The notes under the pieces were generated by a model. The model worked only from the letters and a program-made list of their open reading frames with translations, was not told the DNA's origin and did no database searches. Of a DNA stretch of 64,000 nt, positions 17,463-25,989 are shown piece after piece; position 1 is the first letter of the stretch, and the number at the start of each line of letters is the position of its first letter. The translations under genes and the position numbers were made by a program. The DNA comes from Gillisia limnaea DSM 15749 (lineage in GTDB: Bacteria; Bacteroidota; Bacteroidia; Flavobacteriales; Flavobacteriaceae): positions 949,752-1,013,751 of the forward strand of contig NZ_JH594606.1 of the NCBI RefSeq assembly GCF_000243235.1, in the 5' to 3' direction.

Positions 17463-18629
17463 ATGATCTCTCAAGAAGAACTATTTAAATTATTTTCAGA
17501 AACAAGGGCAGATTCCGAGAAAATCTGTTCCTATCTTGAGACAGAGGATTACGTAGTGCAGCCGGTAGTGGATATCTCTCCTCCTAAGTGGCATTTAGGA
17601 CATACCACCTGGTTTTTTGAGGAGTTTGTTTTGAAGAAATACCAAAAAGATTATAAGCTTTTCGATGAAAACTCAGCGTATGTTTTCAACAGTTATTACG
17701 AAAGCGTAGGTGAAAAAGTAATACGTACAGATCGTGGAAACCTTTCCCGCCCTACCGTTGACTGGGTTTATAAATATAGGAACTATGTTTCCAATGCCCT
17801 TTCTAAATTTTTAAGCACCTCTAAAGATCTTTCTGAAGATATTCTAAAAGTGATAGAAATTGGTTGTCATCACGAAAAACAACACCAGGAATTACTTCTT
17901 ACAGATATTAAATATATTTTAGGTAAAAATCCCCTTTTACCGGAATACAATCAGCAATTTGAGGAAAACATTATTCAGAATTTCCCAAAAGATTGGATAA
18001 AAATTTCAGAAGGAATTTATGAGGTTGGCCATAAAGGAGGATCTTTTGCCTACGACAATGAATTTGGAAGACATAAAACTTATCTCAACGATTTTGAAAT
18101 TTCCAATAAACTGGTAACCAATGCAGAATTTCTGGAATTCATGAAAGCTGGTGGTTACGAAGATGTTTTACTATGGCATGCCGAAGGATGGGACTGGATA
18201 AATACCAATGGGATAAAAGCACCTTTTTACTGGCATAAAATAGAGGGACAATTGCATCAATATACGCTGCAGGGTCTTCAAAAATTAAATCCGGATGCCC
18301 CGCTGGCACATATTTCCTATTACGAAGCTTTCGCATTTGCACAATGGAAAAGAATGCGATTACCCACAGAATTTGAATGGGAGATAGCCCAGGAACACTT
18401 TGAATGGGGAAGCCGCTGGGAATGGACCGAAAGTGCTTATATGCCTTATCCAAACTATCAAAAAGCCGATGGTGCCCTTGGGGAATACAACGGGAAGTTT
18501 ATGGTGAATCAAAAAGTGCTTCGTGGAAGTTCTGTGGCTACATCAACCAAGCATTCAAGACCAACTTATCGAAATTTTTTCCATCCACATCTTCGATGGC
18601 AATTTACCGGCCTTAGACTGGTAAAATAA
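17463..18629 (+). CDS. egtB: Ergothioneine biosynthesis protein EgtB (sulfoxide synthase)
   Basis: EgtB is a non-haem iron enzyme that joins hercynine to a thiol (gamma-glutamylcysteine or cysteine) with oxygen, making the sulfoxide precursor of ergothioneine. The N-terminal DinB-like half carries the iron ligands: His in KWHLGHTTW (residues 42-50) and GCHHEKQHQE (H137 and H141 in an HxxxH pattern). The C-terminal half is an FGE-sulfatase fold (GRHKTYLNDFEIS, RLPTEFEWEIA, EWTESAY). The order DinB plus FGE together with the following egtD makes the assignment firm. Which thiol it uses cannot be read off; no egtA or egtC is nearby. Confidence 0.92.
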   Translation: MISQEELFKLFSETRADSEKICSYLETEDYVVQPVVDISPPKWHLGHTTWFFEEFVLKKYQKDYKLFDENSAYVFNSYYESVGEKVIRTDRGNLSRPTVDWVYKYRNYVSNALSKFLSTSKDLSEDILKVIEIGCHHEKQHQELLLTDIKYILGKNPLLPEYNQQFEENIIQNFPKDWIKISEGIYEVGHKGGSFAYDNEFGRHKTYLNDFEISNKLVTNAEFLEFMKAGGYEDVLLWHAEGWDWINTNGIKAPFYWHKIEGQLHQYTLQGLQKLNPDAPLAHISYYEAFAFAQWKRMRLPTEFEWEIAQEHFEWGSRWEWTESAYMPYPNYQKADGALGEYNGKFMVNQKVLRGSSVATSTKHSRPTYRNFFHPHLRWQFTGLRLVK

Positions 18630-18644
18630 CACGACAAATAGAGA

Positions 18645-19613
18645 ATGAAAAACAACATAAAAACCCGCTTTTCTTCAGCTTTTGAAGAAGATGTTTTTAC
18701 CGGTTTAACCAGTAATCCCCGATATCTTTTATCAAAGTACATCTATGATAAGAAGGGAGATAAGCTATTTCAGGATATCATGGACCTGCCGGAATATTAT
18801 CTTACCAACTGCGAATTTGATATTTTGAGAAATCACACTGCTGAAATCGTAGAAAAATTTACCGGACATGAAGGTTTTGATCTTATAGAACTGGGAGCAG
18901 GAGACGGAAAGAAAACCAAACTGCTATTGAAGTACCTGGTAGATCAAAATTTGGATTTCAATTATCTTCCTGTGGATATTAGCCAGAATGCACTGGAAGA
19001 ATTAGAGAAATCGCTTAAAAATGAGATCCCGGAGGTACCGATAAAAATTCAGCAGGGGACCTATTTTGAAACCCTGGAGAAGCTCTCAACCTTCAATACA
19101 AGGAAAAAAGTGATCCTTGTCCTTGGATCCAACATTGGAAATCTTTTGCATGAAAACGCCATAGATTTCCTAAAACATATTCAGGAAGTTATGAGTATGG
19201 AAGACATGTTGTTTATTGGATTCGATCAAAAAAAACATCCTCAAAAGATCCTTGATGCCTACAATGACGCTTCCGGAGTGACAGAAGCTTTTAACAAAAA
19301 CCTGCTGGTAAGGATAAACTCGGAGCTTGGAGGGAATTTTAACCCGGATCAATTTCTGCATTGGGAAACCTATAATCCTGAAACAGGAACTGCAAAAAGC
19401 TTTCTGGTTAGTAAAATAGATCAGGATATAAATATTGAAAGCCTGGACCTAAAAATTCATTTCGATCCATGGCAAACTATTCATACTGAAATTTCGCAGA
19501 AATACGATGATGCCGTTGTGAAATGGCTGGCAGAAAAAGCTGGATTAACAGTGGCCGACTGCTTTATGGATGAAAATAATTATTATAAAAATTATATATT
19601 CACAAAAAAATAG
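18645..19613 (+). CDS. egtD: L-histidine N-alpha-methyltransferase EgtD
   Basis: A 322-residue SAM-dependent enzyme that trimethylates histidine to hercynine, the first step of ergothioneine synthesis. It has the EgtD family start (LTSNPRYLLSKYIYDKKGDKLFQDIMDLPEYYLTNCE in outline), the SAM site DLIELGAGDGKKTKLLL near residues 79-96, and LGSNIGNLLHENAIDFL. It starts 15 bases after egtB, so the two form an operon, and the substrate-to-product order (EgtD makes what EgtB consumes) supports both calls. Confidence 0.92.
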   Translation: MKNNIKTRFSSAFEEDVFTGLTSNPRYLLSKYIYDKKGDKLFQDIMDLPEYYLTNCEFDILRNHTAEIVEKFTGHEGFDLIELGAGDGKKTKLLLKYLVDQNLDFNYLPVDISQNALEELEKSLKNEIPEVPIKIQQGTYFETLEKLSTFNTRKKVILVLGSNIGNLLHENAIDFLKHIQEVMSMEDMLFIGFDQKKHPQKILDAYNDASGVTEAFNKNLLVRINSELGGNFNPDQFLHWETYNPETGTAKSFLVSKIDQDINIESLDLKIHFDPWQTIHTEISQKYDDAVVKWLAEKAGLTVADCFMDENNYYKNYIFTKK

Positions 19614-19717
19614 CACTTTTAAGTATTCAGTAAATAATTAGAAAACTTAGCAAATCAAACAGATGAAACATCCCTTAGAAAAATTTTTCTCCCTCAACGG
19701 AAAAATTATATAGATGT

Positions 19718-19725
19718 TACATTTG
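19718..19725 (+). promoter_or_regulatory. Putative -7 element for the DUF427 gene
   Basis: TACATTTG matches TAnnTTTG, 26 bases upstream of the start codon of the next gene, suggesting it has its own promoter apart from egtBD. No -33 TTG seen. Confidence 0.45.
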
Positions 19726-19750
19726 TCCGCTAAAACAATAAATTAAACAA

Positions 19751-20032
19751 ATGAAAGCAATTTGGAACAATACGGTAATCGCAGAAAGCAAAGACACAAA
19801 AGTTGTTGAAAACAATCACTATTTCCCAAAGGAATCCATTAAGGAAGAATTTTTCAAATCCAGCGCCGCCTCTACGCGTTGTCCATGGAAAGGAGAAGCT
19901 TCCTATTATTCCGTAGAAGTAGATGGCATGCTTAACAAGGATGCGGCCTGGTATTATCCACAGGCAAGCCATGCTGCCAAACCAATTGAAAATTATGTGG
20001 CATTTTGGAAAGGAATTAAAGTAACTGAATAA
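19751..20032 (+). CDS. DUF427 domain protein
   Basis: A 93-residue single-domain protein with the DUF427 marks: MKAIWNNTVIAES, ENNHYFP, the conserved STRCPWKGEASYYSVEVDG and AAWYYPQASHAA. The fold is small and beta-rich; its biochemical role is not established. It follows egtD by 137 bases and converges, with only 5 bases between, with a class V aminotransferase gene. Whether it belongs to the ergothioneine locus is open. Confidence 0.85.
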   Translation: MKAIWNNTVIAESKDTKVVENNHYFPKESIKEEFFKSSAASTRCPWKGEASYYSVEVDGMLNKDAAWYYPQASHAAKPIENYVAFWKGIKVTE

Positions 20033-20037
20033 TAAAA

Positions 20038-21126
20038 TCAGGTCTTTTCATATTCCCGAAGGGTTTTTAGCAGATAATCTAATTCCTCTTCGGTATTAAA
20101 ATAATGAAAAGCAATGCGGATTCCATCTCCTCTTTGAGAACAAATAATGTTCTCACTTTTAAGAAAATTGTATAATTGAGTATCTCCTTTAATATTGAAG
20201 ATAGAGGAGTGTTGATCCCTTTTCACGACCATATCCCCGAGTAATTCCATTGCTAAGAATTCCTGCTTAGCCCGTTTACTCAAGGTTGCTATTCGTTCCT
20301 GAACCAGTTCCATTCCAACATCCTTTAACAACCCGAGCGCGGTTTTCAAACTGCCGAAGCTTAAGGTGTCCAAATGTCCGGGTTCAAATTTACCGATGAA
20401 ATTTCCCTCATGCGCTTTGTATTTTCCCTGCAGGGAATTAAAGCCCACAGCCTTGGGAGCGATCTTCCCCTGTACACTTTCATTAAAAAGTATAAATGCA
20501 TTCCCGTACCCAGCATTCAGCCATTTGTAGGTACTGCAAATAAGCACATCCAGGCCTGAATCGTCAAAATCAAAAATTTCTGTGCCGCAATACTGAGTTC
20601 CATCAGCCACAAACAAAGTTTCCGGGAATTTTTGCTTTAAATTTTTCAAGAAATCTATGGAAAGTTTTATGCCACTTATATACTGCACGATACTAAAAGC
20701 AAACACATCCGGATGTTCCTTTTCCATTGAGGCCGCTATATGCTGTTCCAGGTTTTCGTCTATTTCTGCATAACAAATTTCAAATTCACGTGAACTAACC
20801 GCCCAGGTTATAGAAGGATAATCCCCAGAAAGCAAAAGCACTTTTTTAGATTTATTCAATCCTTCCAAAAAAGTATTAAATCCATAAGAAAAGTTGGGTG
20901 TTAGCGCAACACGGTTTGGGGCACATTTAAAGAACTCACCCACCGTCTCTCTTACTCCGGTTAAGAGCTCTCCCTGCTTATCTTTTAGGATACTGCCCGA
21001 AATCAAAAAATCCAGGTCATGATCCTGTCTAAATTCCATAACTTTTTCTGATAAAAGTCCGGAGGCTGCCGTGTTTAAATAAGTATATTGCTGTAAAACC
21101 GGAAAAGGTTTTCTTAATTTTTTCAT
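20038..21126 (-). CDS. Class V aminotransferase / cysteine-desulfurase-like PLP enzyme, candidate EgtE
   Basis: A 362-residue fold-type I PLP enzyme of the class V family. The PLP lysine is in CSTYKWLNAGYGNAF (about residue 203), preceded by FVADGTQYCGTEIFD where Asp and Gln contact PLP. The N-terminus YLNTAASGLLS is typical of the NifS/selenocysteine-lyase-like branch. Because it lies 426 bases from egtD, and ergothioneine synthesis needs a PLP C-S lyase (EgtE) to cleave the sulfoxide made by EgtB, I suggest it as the EgtE candidate. It is convergent rather than co-transcribed, and generic desulfurase or lyase roles are equally possible from sequence alone. Confidence 0.8.
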   Translation of the reverse strand: MKKLRKPFPVLQQYTYLNTAASGLLSEKVMEFRQDHDLDFLISGSILKDKQGELLTGVRETVGEFFKCAPNRVALTPNFSYGFNTFLEGLNKSKKVLLLSGDYPSITWAVSSREFEICYAEIDENLEQHIAASMEKEHPDVFAFSIVQYISGIKLSIDFLKNLKQKFPETLFVADGTQYCGTEIFDFDDSGLDVLICSTYKWLNAGYGNAFILFNESVQGKIAPKAVGFNSLQGKYKAHEGNFIGKFEPGHLDTLSFGSLKTALGLLKDVGMELVQERIATLSKRAKQEFLAMELLGDMVVKRDQHSSIFNIKGDTQLYNFLKSENIICSQRGDGIRIAFHYFNTEEELDYLLKTLREYEKT

Positions 21127-21189
21127 AGGACTTTAACGTTTAAGCGAAAAAATATTTAAATTTGATCAAACACTAAAGTACTTCTTATT

Positions 21190-21669
21190 ATGTTTTCTAA
21201 AAAGAAAAACACTTCCAAACTCGATACTGAACAACGCGAAATGTATGAATATGCCAGAAAAAGAGCACTTCAAAAAAGAAGGTTGTTTCAGCATTTTGTT
21301 GTTTTTCTTGTAGGTGCTGTTCTCCTTATTGTTATAAATGTGGTAATAGGCTATCGTGAAGACTTAAAACCATTAGGATATGACTGGTTTGTTTGGGCTA
21401 TTTTAATATGGACTTTTTTCTTTCTTATCCATACGCTAAATGTGCTGGTTATCGATAGTTTTATGGGCAAGCAATGGAAGCAGCAACAACTGGAAAGGCT
21501 GGTTAGGAAACAAAGGGACCGGATTGAGGAAATGCAAAGAAAGGTAGAAAAAGAGCATCCTGAGCCTGAAAAAAATGAGGAATCTCCCTCCAAAACATAC
21601 GAAGATCCTACACCCATCAGAATTCAGGAAAACGATCGAGGTAATAAGGACAAACCTTCAAATCACTAA
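21190..21669 (+). CDS. 2TM domain protein
   Basis: A 159-residue membrane protein: a charged N-terminus (YEYARKRALQKRRLFQHF), two hydrophobic helices (about residues 40-58 and 70-95) and a long charged, probably coiled C-terminal tail. This is the 2TM family, often found fused to LytTR-type histidine kinases in Bacteroidetes; here it is free-standing. The function is not known. folA begins one base after its stop, so the two genes are surely co-transcribed. Confidence 0.8.
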   Translation: MFSKKKNTSKLDTEQREMYEYARKRALQKRRLFQHFVVFLVGAVLLIVINVVIGYREDLKPLGYDWFVWAILIWTFFFLIHTLNVLVIDSFMGKQWKQQQLERLVRKQRDRIEEMQRKVEKEHPEPEKNEESPSKTYEDPTPIRIQENDRGNKDKPSNH

Positions 21670-21670
21670 T

Positions 21671-22159
21671 ATGGGAATACTTACATTAATTGCTGCTGCA
21701 GGAGAACACAATGAACTAGGAAAAAACAACGATTTGGTCTGGCATCTGCCAGATGATTTTAAGCGCTTTAAAAAAATCACCTCAGGCCATCATATTATCA
21801 TGGGGCGTAAAACCTTCGATTCTTTTCCGCAACCTTTACCAAACAGGACCCATGTGGTAATTACACGGCAGGAGAATTTCAAAAAACCCGGTATAATTGT
21901 AGTTCATTCCCTGGAACGGGCAATAGAATTAACCAAAGATGATCCACAACCTTTTGTAATTGGAGGTGGAGAAATTTATAAAATGGCGATGGCTACTGCA
22001 GATAAAATAGAACTCACCCGGGTACATGGAGAATTTGAAGCTGATACTTTTTTTCCCGAAATTGATGAGTCTCAATGGAAAGTAGTAGCAGAGGAATATC
22101 ATGAAAAAGACGAAAGGCATCAATACGCTTTCACGTATCTTACCTATGAACGCACCTGA
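21671..22159 (+). CDS. folA: Dihydrofolate reductase
   Basis: A 162-residue DHFR reducing dihydrofolate to tetrahydrofolate with NADPH. The family residues are visible: LTLIAAAGEHNELGKNNDLVWHLPDDFKRFK with the catalytic acidic residue in LPDD, then HHIIMGRKTFDSFP, PNRTHVVITRQ and the NADPH loop FVIGGGEIY. I start at ATG 21671, which begins MGILTLIA; a longer in-frame start lies inside the previous gene. It closes the folate cycle with thyA. Confidence 0.96.
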   Translation: MGILTLIAAAGEHNELGKNNDLVWHLPDDFKRFKKITSGHHIIMGRKTFDSFPQPLPNRTHVVITRQENFKKPGIIVVHSLERAIELTKDDPQPFVIGGGEIYKMAMATADKIELTRVHGEFEADTFFPEIDESQWKVVAEEYHEKDERHQYAFTYLTYERT

Positions 22160-23012
22160 AGATCTTAAACCAATTTTTGATCAATTAGCCGAAAAAAACA
22201 ATTTTCAGATAAACGATTTTGCCCGCCTGACAGGGGGAGATATCAACGATGTTTTTTTGATCAAGACGCTTTCTTCTGAAGAATTTGTAGTTAAACTAAA
22301 TTCATCCCATAAATTCCCCGGCATGTTCACTGCCGAAAAAATGGGTCTGGAAATCTTGAAAAGATCTGGAAATATAGATATTCCAATAGTTTTTGATGTT
22401 GGAGAATTTGAGGGCAAAACTTACCTTTTACTGGAATATAAAGTTTCAGCAAAACCCACTGAATATTTTTGGGATCTCTTTGGAAAACAACTGGCCCGGC
22501 TACATAAAAACACCGCTTCAAAATTTGGACTTGCCAATGATAATTATATAGGAAGCCTTCCTCAACAAAACAATTTCTGCACTACGCCAGCAGATTTTTA
22601 TATAAGTGAGCGGCTCGAACCCCAGCTAAAACTGGCAAGGGATAAAAATTATAATCTTGAAATAACCAAAAATTTCTTTAAAAATATTTCAGAAATAATA
22701 CCCCAGGAACCGCCGTCGCTTATTCACGGGGATCTTTGGAATGGAAATTATCTGGTGAATTCGTCGGGTCATCCCTGCCTAATTGACCCTGCAATGGCCT
22801 ATGCTCCCAGAGAGATGGATCTGGCCATGATGAAGCTTTTTGGCGGATTCGATCAACAAATATTTCAATCTTACCAGCAGGAATTTCCACTTTTAAACGG
22901 CTTTGAGGAAAGAATTCCCCTCTGGCAATTATATTATTTACTGGTACATTTAAATTTATTTGGTGTGGGCTATAAAAGCGCCGTAAGGGATATTATAAGA
23001 CAATTCAGTTAA
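22146..23012 (+). CDS. Fructosamine-3-kinase-family phosphotransferase
   Basis: A 288-residue aminoglycoside-phosphotransferase-like kinase of the fructosamine kinase family, which phosphorylates sugar adducts on proteins so that they fall off. Visible marks are LTGGDINDVFLIKT, the ATP-binding Lys in FVVKLNSS, the catalytic loop LIHGDLWNGNYLV and the metal-binding CLIDPAMAYAPREMDLAMMKLFGG. I choose ATG 22146, which overlaps the end of folA by 14 bases, over a longer start deeper in folA. The overlap suggests translational coupling with folA. Confidence 0.88.
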   Translation: MNAPEDLKPIFDQLAEKNNFQINDFARLTGGDINDVFLIKTLSSEEFVVKLNSSHKFPGMFTAEKMGLEILKRSGNIDIPIVFDVGEFEGKTYLLLEYKVSAKPTEYFWDLFGKQLARLHKNTASKFGLANDNYIGSLPQQNNFCTTPADFYISERLEPQLKLARDKNYNLEITKNFFKNISEIIPQEPPSLIHGDLWNGNYLVNSSGHPCLIDPAMAYAPREMDLAMMKLFGGFDQQIFQSYQQEFPLLNGFEERIPLWQLYYLLVHLNLFGVGYKSAVRDIIRQFS

Positions 23013-23104
23013 TTTCACATTACTTAACAATCAGTCAATATTTTTTAAGAATTATTTGGGGCACATCTTGCTAAAGAGACATTAACTTGTATAAAAAACA
23101 CGAG

Positions 23105-23605
23105 ATGAGTACAAAAAATTTGACAAGTAAAGAAGCGATTAAAAAAATGACAACCTTAGTGGATGATATTAAAACAGCGATGCTTCTTACCGATTTAAAG
23201 AAACAACCAATTAGCGCAATTCCTATGACGACGAAAGAAGTTGATGAAGAAGGAAATATTTGGTTCTTAAGTGGATTAAACAGTGAGCATAATTCGAATA
23301 TTGTTAAAAATCCTCAGGTTCAATTGCTTTATAGCGATCCCTCGGGAATGGAATTTATAAGTATTTATGGAATGGCTTCGGTTATAACAGATAAGGCAAA
23401 ACTGAAGAACCTGTACACCAATTTAGATGACGCCTGGTTTGATGGGGAAGATGACCCAAATCTAACCGCCATTAAAATCACTCCAAAGGAAGCCTATTAT
23501 TGGGATACAAAACAAAATAAATACGTCGGCCTTTTTAAAATGGGACTTGCCGCTGCTAGCGGAAATAAAGCTGACGTAGGTGAAAAAGGTAAATTAAACC
23601 TATAG
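23105..23605 (+). CDS. General stress protein 26-like FMN-binding split-barrel protein
   Basis: A 166-residue protein of the pyridoxamine-5'-phosphate-oxidase-like fold. It shows AMLLTDLKKQPISAIPMTTKEVDEEGNIWFLSG and FISIYGMASVITDKAKLKNLY in order, as in the general stress protein family (Pyrid_ox_like). These proteins bind flavin; substrates are generally unknown. I take ATG 23105; a TTG six codons earlier is less likely. A terminator follows. Confidence 0.82.
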   Translation: MSTKNLTSKEAIKKMTTLVDDIKTAMLLTDLKKQPISAIPMTTKEVDEEGNIWFLSGLNSEHNSNIVKNPQVQLLYSDPSGMEFISIYGMASVITDKAKLKNLYTNLDDAWFDGEDDPNLTAIKITPKEAYYWDTKQNKYVGLFKMGLAAASGNKADVGEKGKLNL

Positions 23606-23622
23606 AGAGCATAATTTGCACC

Positions 23623-23667
23623 AAAAAGGCCTTGTATCAAATTTATGTTATGAGGTCTTTTTTTTTA
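23623..23667 (+). terminator. Terminator after the stress protein gene
   Basis: AAAAAGGCCTT pairs with GAGGTCTTTTT (two G-T wobbles) across an 18-base loop and is followed by more T. Confidence 0.65.
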
Positions 23668-23697
23668 TTTATACTTTAGCTGAACTAAATTAAAGAC

Positions 23698-24579
23698 ATG
23701 AATGCTTATATATTCCCCGGACAAGGGGCACAGTTTAAGGGAATGGGATTAGACTTATATGAAAAGTACCCTGAAGCTCAGAAATTATTTGAAAGAGCGA
23801 ATGAGATCCTGGGTTTTTCTATTACAGATATTATGTTTGAAGGATCTGCTGAAGACCTGAAACAGACAAAAGTTACGCAACCCGCTATTTTTTTACATTC
23901 GGTAATCCTAAGTAAAATCATGGGCGATGCTTTTAAACCAGATATGGTTGCAGGGCATTCTCTGGGGGAAATATCGGCTCTGGTAGCAAATAAAACCCTC
24001 GAGTTCGAACCGGCTTTAAAACTTGTAGCTCAAAGAGCAGACGCGATGCAACAAGCCTGTGAGATGCAATCTTCTACCATGGCTGCGGTATTAGGACTGG
24101 AAGATGAATTGGTAGAAGCCGTGTGCGCTGACGTTGATGGAATAGTGGTTGCGGCCAATTACAATTGTCCCGGGCAATTAGTGATCTCAGGTAGTGTGGA
24201 TGCGGTAGAAAAAGCCTGTGAAATACTCAAGGAAAGAGGAGCAAAGCGTGCGATGATCTTGCCCGTAGGAGGAGCGTTTCACTCTCCACTTATGGAACCG
24301 GCAAGAAAGCAACTGGCAGAAGCAATTGAAGCCACTACTTTTAACATTCCCATTTGTCCTGTATATCAAAATGTAAGCACCTTTGGGGTTACAGATCCTG
24401 AAGAGATAAAGAAAAATTTGGTGTTTCAGCTTACCGCTCCGGTAAAATGGACACAATCTGTTCAAAATATGATCAAGGATGGAGCAACACATTTTACAGA
24501 AGTTGGTCCAGGAAAAGTTTTACAGGGTCTGGTAAAAAAAATAGACCGGGCGGCAGAAGTAGGTTCTGCAGTAGTTTAA
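23698..24579 (+). CDS. fabD: Malonyl-CoA:ACP transacylase
   Basis: A 293-residue FabD that loads malonyl groups from CoA onto acyl carrier protein for fatty acid synthesis. The active-site Ser is in the GHSLGE motif (residues 85-90), with GQGAQFKGMG at the start and the catalytic His in GGAFHSPLMEPA near residue 198. Other fab genes are not adjacent, so it is a single-gene unit with a strong terminator. Confidence 0.96.
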   Translation: MNAYIFPGQGAQFKGMGLDLYEKYPEAQKLFERANEILGFSITDIMFEGSAEDLKQTKVTQPAIFLHSVILSKIMGDAFKPDMVAGHSLGEISALVANKTLEFEPALKLVAQRADAMQQACEMQSSTMAAVLGLEDELVEAVCADVDGIVVAANYNCPGQLVISGSVDAVEKACEILKERGAKRAMILPVGGAFHSPLMEPARKQLAEAIEATTFNIPICPVYQNVSTFGVTDPEEIKKNLVFQLTAPVKWTQSVQNMIKDGATHFTEVGPGKVLQGLVKKIDRAAEVGSAVV

Positions 24580-24644
24580 ATAAATTTTCTGTAAAAATGC
24601 ATAGAAACCGGTAATTTTCTGTGAAATCAAAATACTTTATAACC

Positions 24645-24677
24645 AAAAAATCCTGATCGAGTGATCAGGATTTTTTT
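24645..24677. terminator. Bidirectional terminator between fabD and the amidohydrolase
   Basis: AAAAAATCCTGATC and GATCAGGATTTTTT form a 14-bp perfect stem with a 4-base loop. A and T runs on both sides allow use from both converging genes. Confidence 0.9.
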
Positions 24678-24694
24678 ATGTTCAAGATTGAATA

Positions 24695-25975
24695 TTAATT
24701 CTTATAAATTTTCCCTTCTTTCATCACAAAGACAACCTCCTCCAGGGTTTTGATATTTTGAGTAGGATCTTCCTTCACAGCGATAATATCAGCAAAAAAT
24801 CCCGGTGCTATTTGGCCACTTTTGGTTTCCATATTTAAAATTTTTGCGGGAATAATGGTTGCACTTTGAATAGCCTCCATTGCAGGCATTCCTGCCTCTA
24901 CCATATAACTAAATTCCCTGGCGTTCTTGCCGTGTTCAAAAACTCCGGCATCTGTTCCAAATGCTATCATTACCCCCCGTTTATAAGCCTTTCCAAAAGT
25001 ATTCTGAATCTTAGGTCCAATTTCCCTGGCTTTTGGAACAACCAGGGCGGGATAATAATTTTCTATCTCTGCCTTTTCACTCACCTCTTTTCCTGCAGTA
25101 ATAGTTGGAACTAAATAAGCCTTATTCGCTATCATAAGATCCATAGTTTCCTCACTCATAAGGGTTCCATGTTCAATGGTTAAAACTCCTCCCCTTATGG
25201 CGCGCTGCATTCCCTCATCACCGTGGGCGTGAGCCGCAACGTGAAATCCATAATCTTTTGCCGTTGTGGTTATAGCCCGGATCTCTTCCTCTGTAAACTG
25301 CGGATTGGAGCTACTTTTTGCTACACTTAGCACACCGCCGGTAGCCGTAATTTTGATAAGATCACTTCCGTTTTTATAATTTTGCCTTACTGCTTTTGAG
25401 GCATCATCTACACTGTTTATCACTCCATCCTTGGGTCCAGGATCTCCCATTAGATTGTTATTAAAACTATTTGTAGGATCGGCGTGGCCTCCTGTTGTTG
25501 CAAGGGACTTCCCTGCCGTGAAAATTCTTGGGCCTTCTATTTTTCCGGCATTGATCGCATTCCTTAGCGCTATGTTCACACCGCTACCTCCCAGCTCCCT
25601 AACTGTGGTAAAACCTGCCAGCAGCGTTGTGCGTGCAAATCCTACCGAATTAAATGCAAAATCGGCTTCATTGAAAGTAAAGGTTTCCAGGTATTTTTGC
25701 GGATTGGTCTCACTTTCCAAATGTACGTGCATATCTGTAAATCCTGGAAGCACGGTCATATTTCTAAGATCAATTAAAGAATCTCCTGCATTCCTTGGTT
25801 GAACATAACCATTTTCAATGCTTTTTATCTTATTTCCTGAAACTACAATCGTCTTTTCATTAAGGACTTTTCCGTTTTTGGTATCTACAAGCTTTCCGCT
25901 TTGAATATAGAGATCCTGGGCATTTACATTTGAAGCGAATAGTATTCCGCAGAAGATTAGTGCTATGTTTTTCAT
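24695..25975 (-). CDS. Secreted amidohydrolase (imidazolonepropionase-like)
   Basis: A 426-residue metal-dependent hydrolase with a signal peptide (MKNIALIFCGILFASNVNAQ). Metal ligands are seen in GFTDMHVHLES near residue 80, a second site in HVAAHAHGDEG and TIEHGTLM, and the Asp in FGTDAGVF. The likely activated lysine is in SDLIKITATGG. Relatives include Xaa-Pro dipeptidases (prolidase-type) and organophosphate-active amidohydrolases, all periplasmic; the substrate cannot be fixed. It follows the DegT aminotransferase gene by 14 bases on the same strand, but a functional link is unclear. Confidence 0.87.
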   Translation of the reverse strand: MKNIALIFCGILFASNVNAQDLYIQSGKLVDTKNGKVLNEKTIVVSGNKIKSIENGYVQPRNAGDSLIDLRNMTVLPGFTDMHVHLESETNPQKYLETFTFNEADFAFNSVGFARTTLLAGFTTVRELGGSGVNIALRNAINAGKIEGPRIFTAGKSLATTGGHADPTNSFNNNLMGDPGPKDGVINSVDDASKAVRQNYKNGSDLIKITATGGVLSVAKSSSNPQFTEEEIRAITTTAKDYGFHVAAHAHGDEGMQRAIRGGVLTIEHGTLMSEETMDLMIANKAYLVPTITAGKEVSEKAEIENYYPALVVPKAREIGPKIQNTFGKAYKRGVMIAFGTDAGVFEHGKNAREFSYMVEAGMPAMEAIQSATIIPAKILNMETKSGQIAPGFFADIIAVKEDPTQNIKTLEEVVFVMKEGKIYKN

Positions 25976-25989
25976 AATTATAGGGGGTA

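Noticed and set aside
17463-18629. Calling this gene a sulfatase-modifying factor
   Set aside because: The FGE-like half is present, but the DinB-like N-terminal half with iron-binding His and the following egtD identify EgtB.
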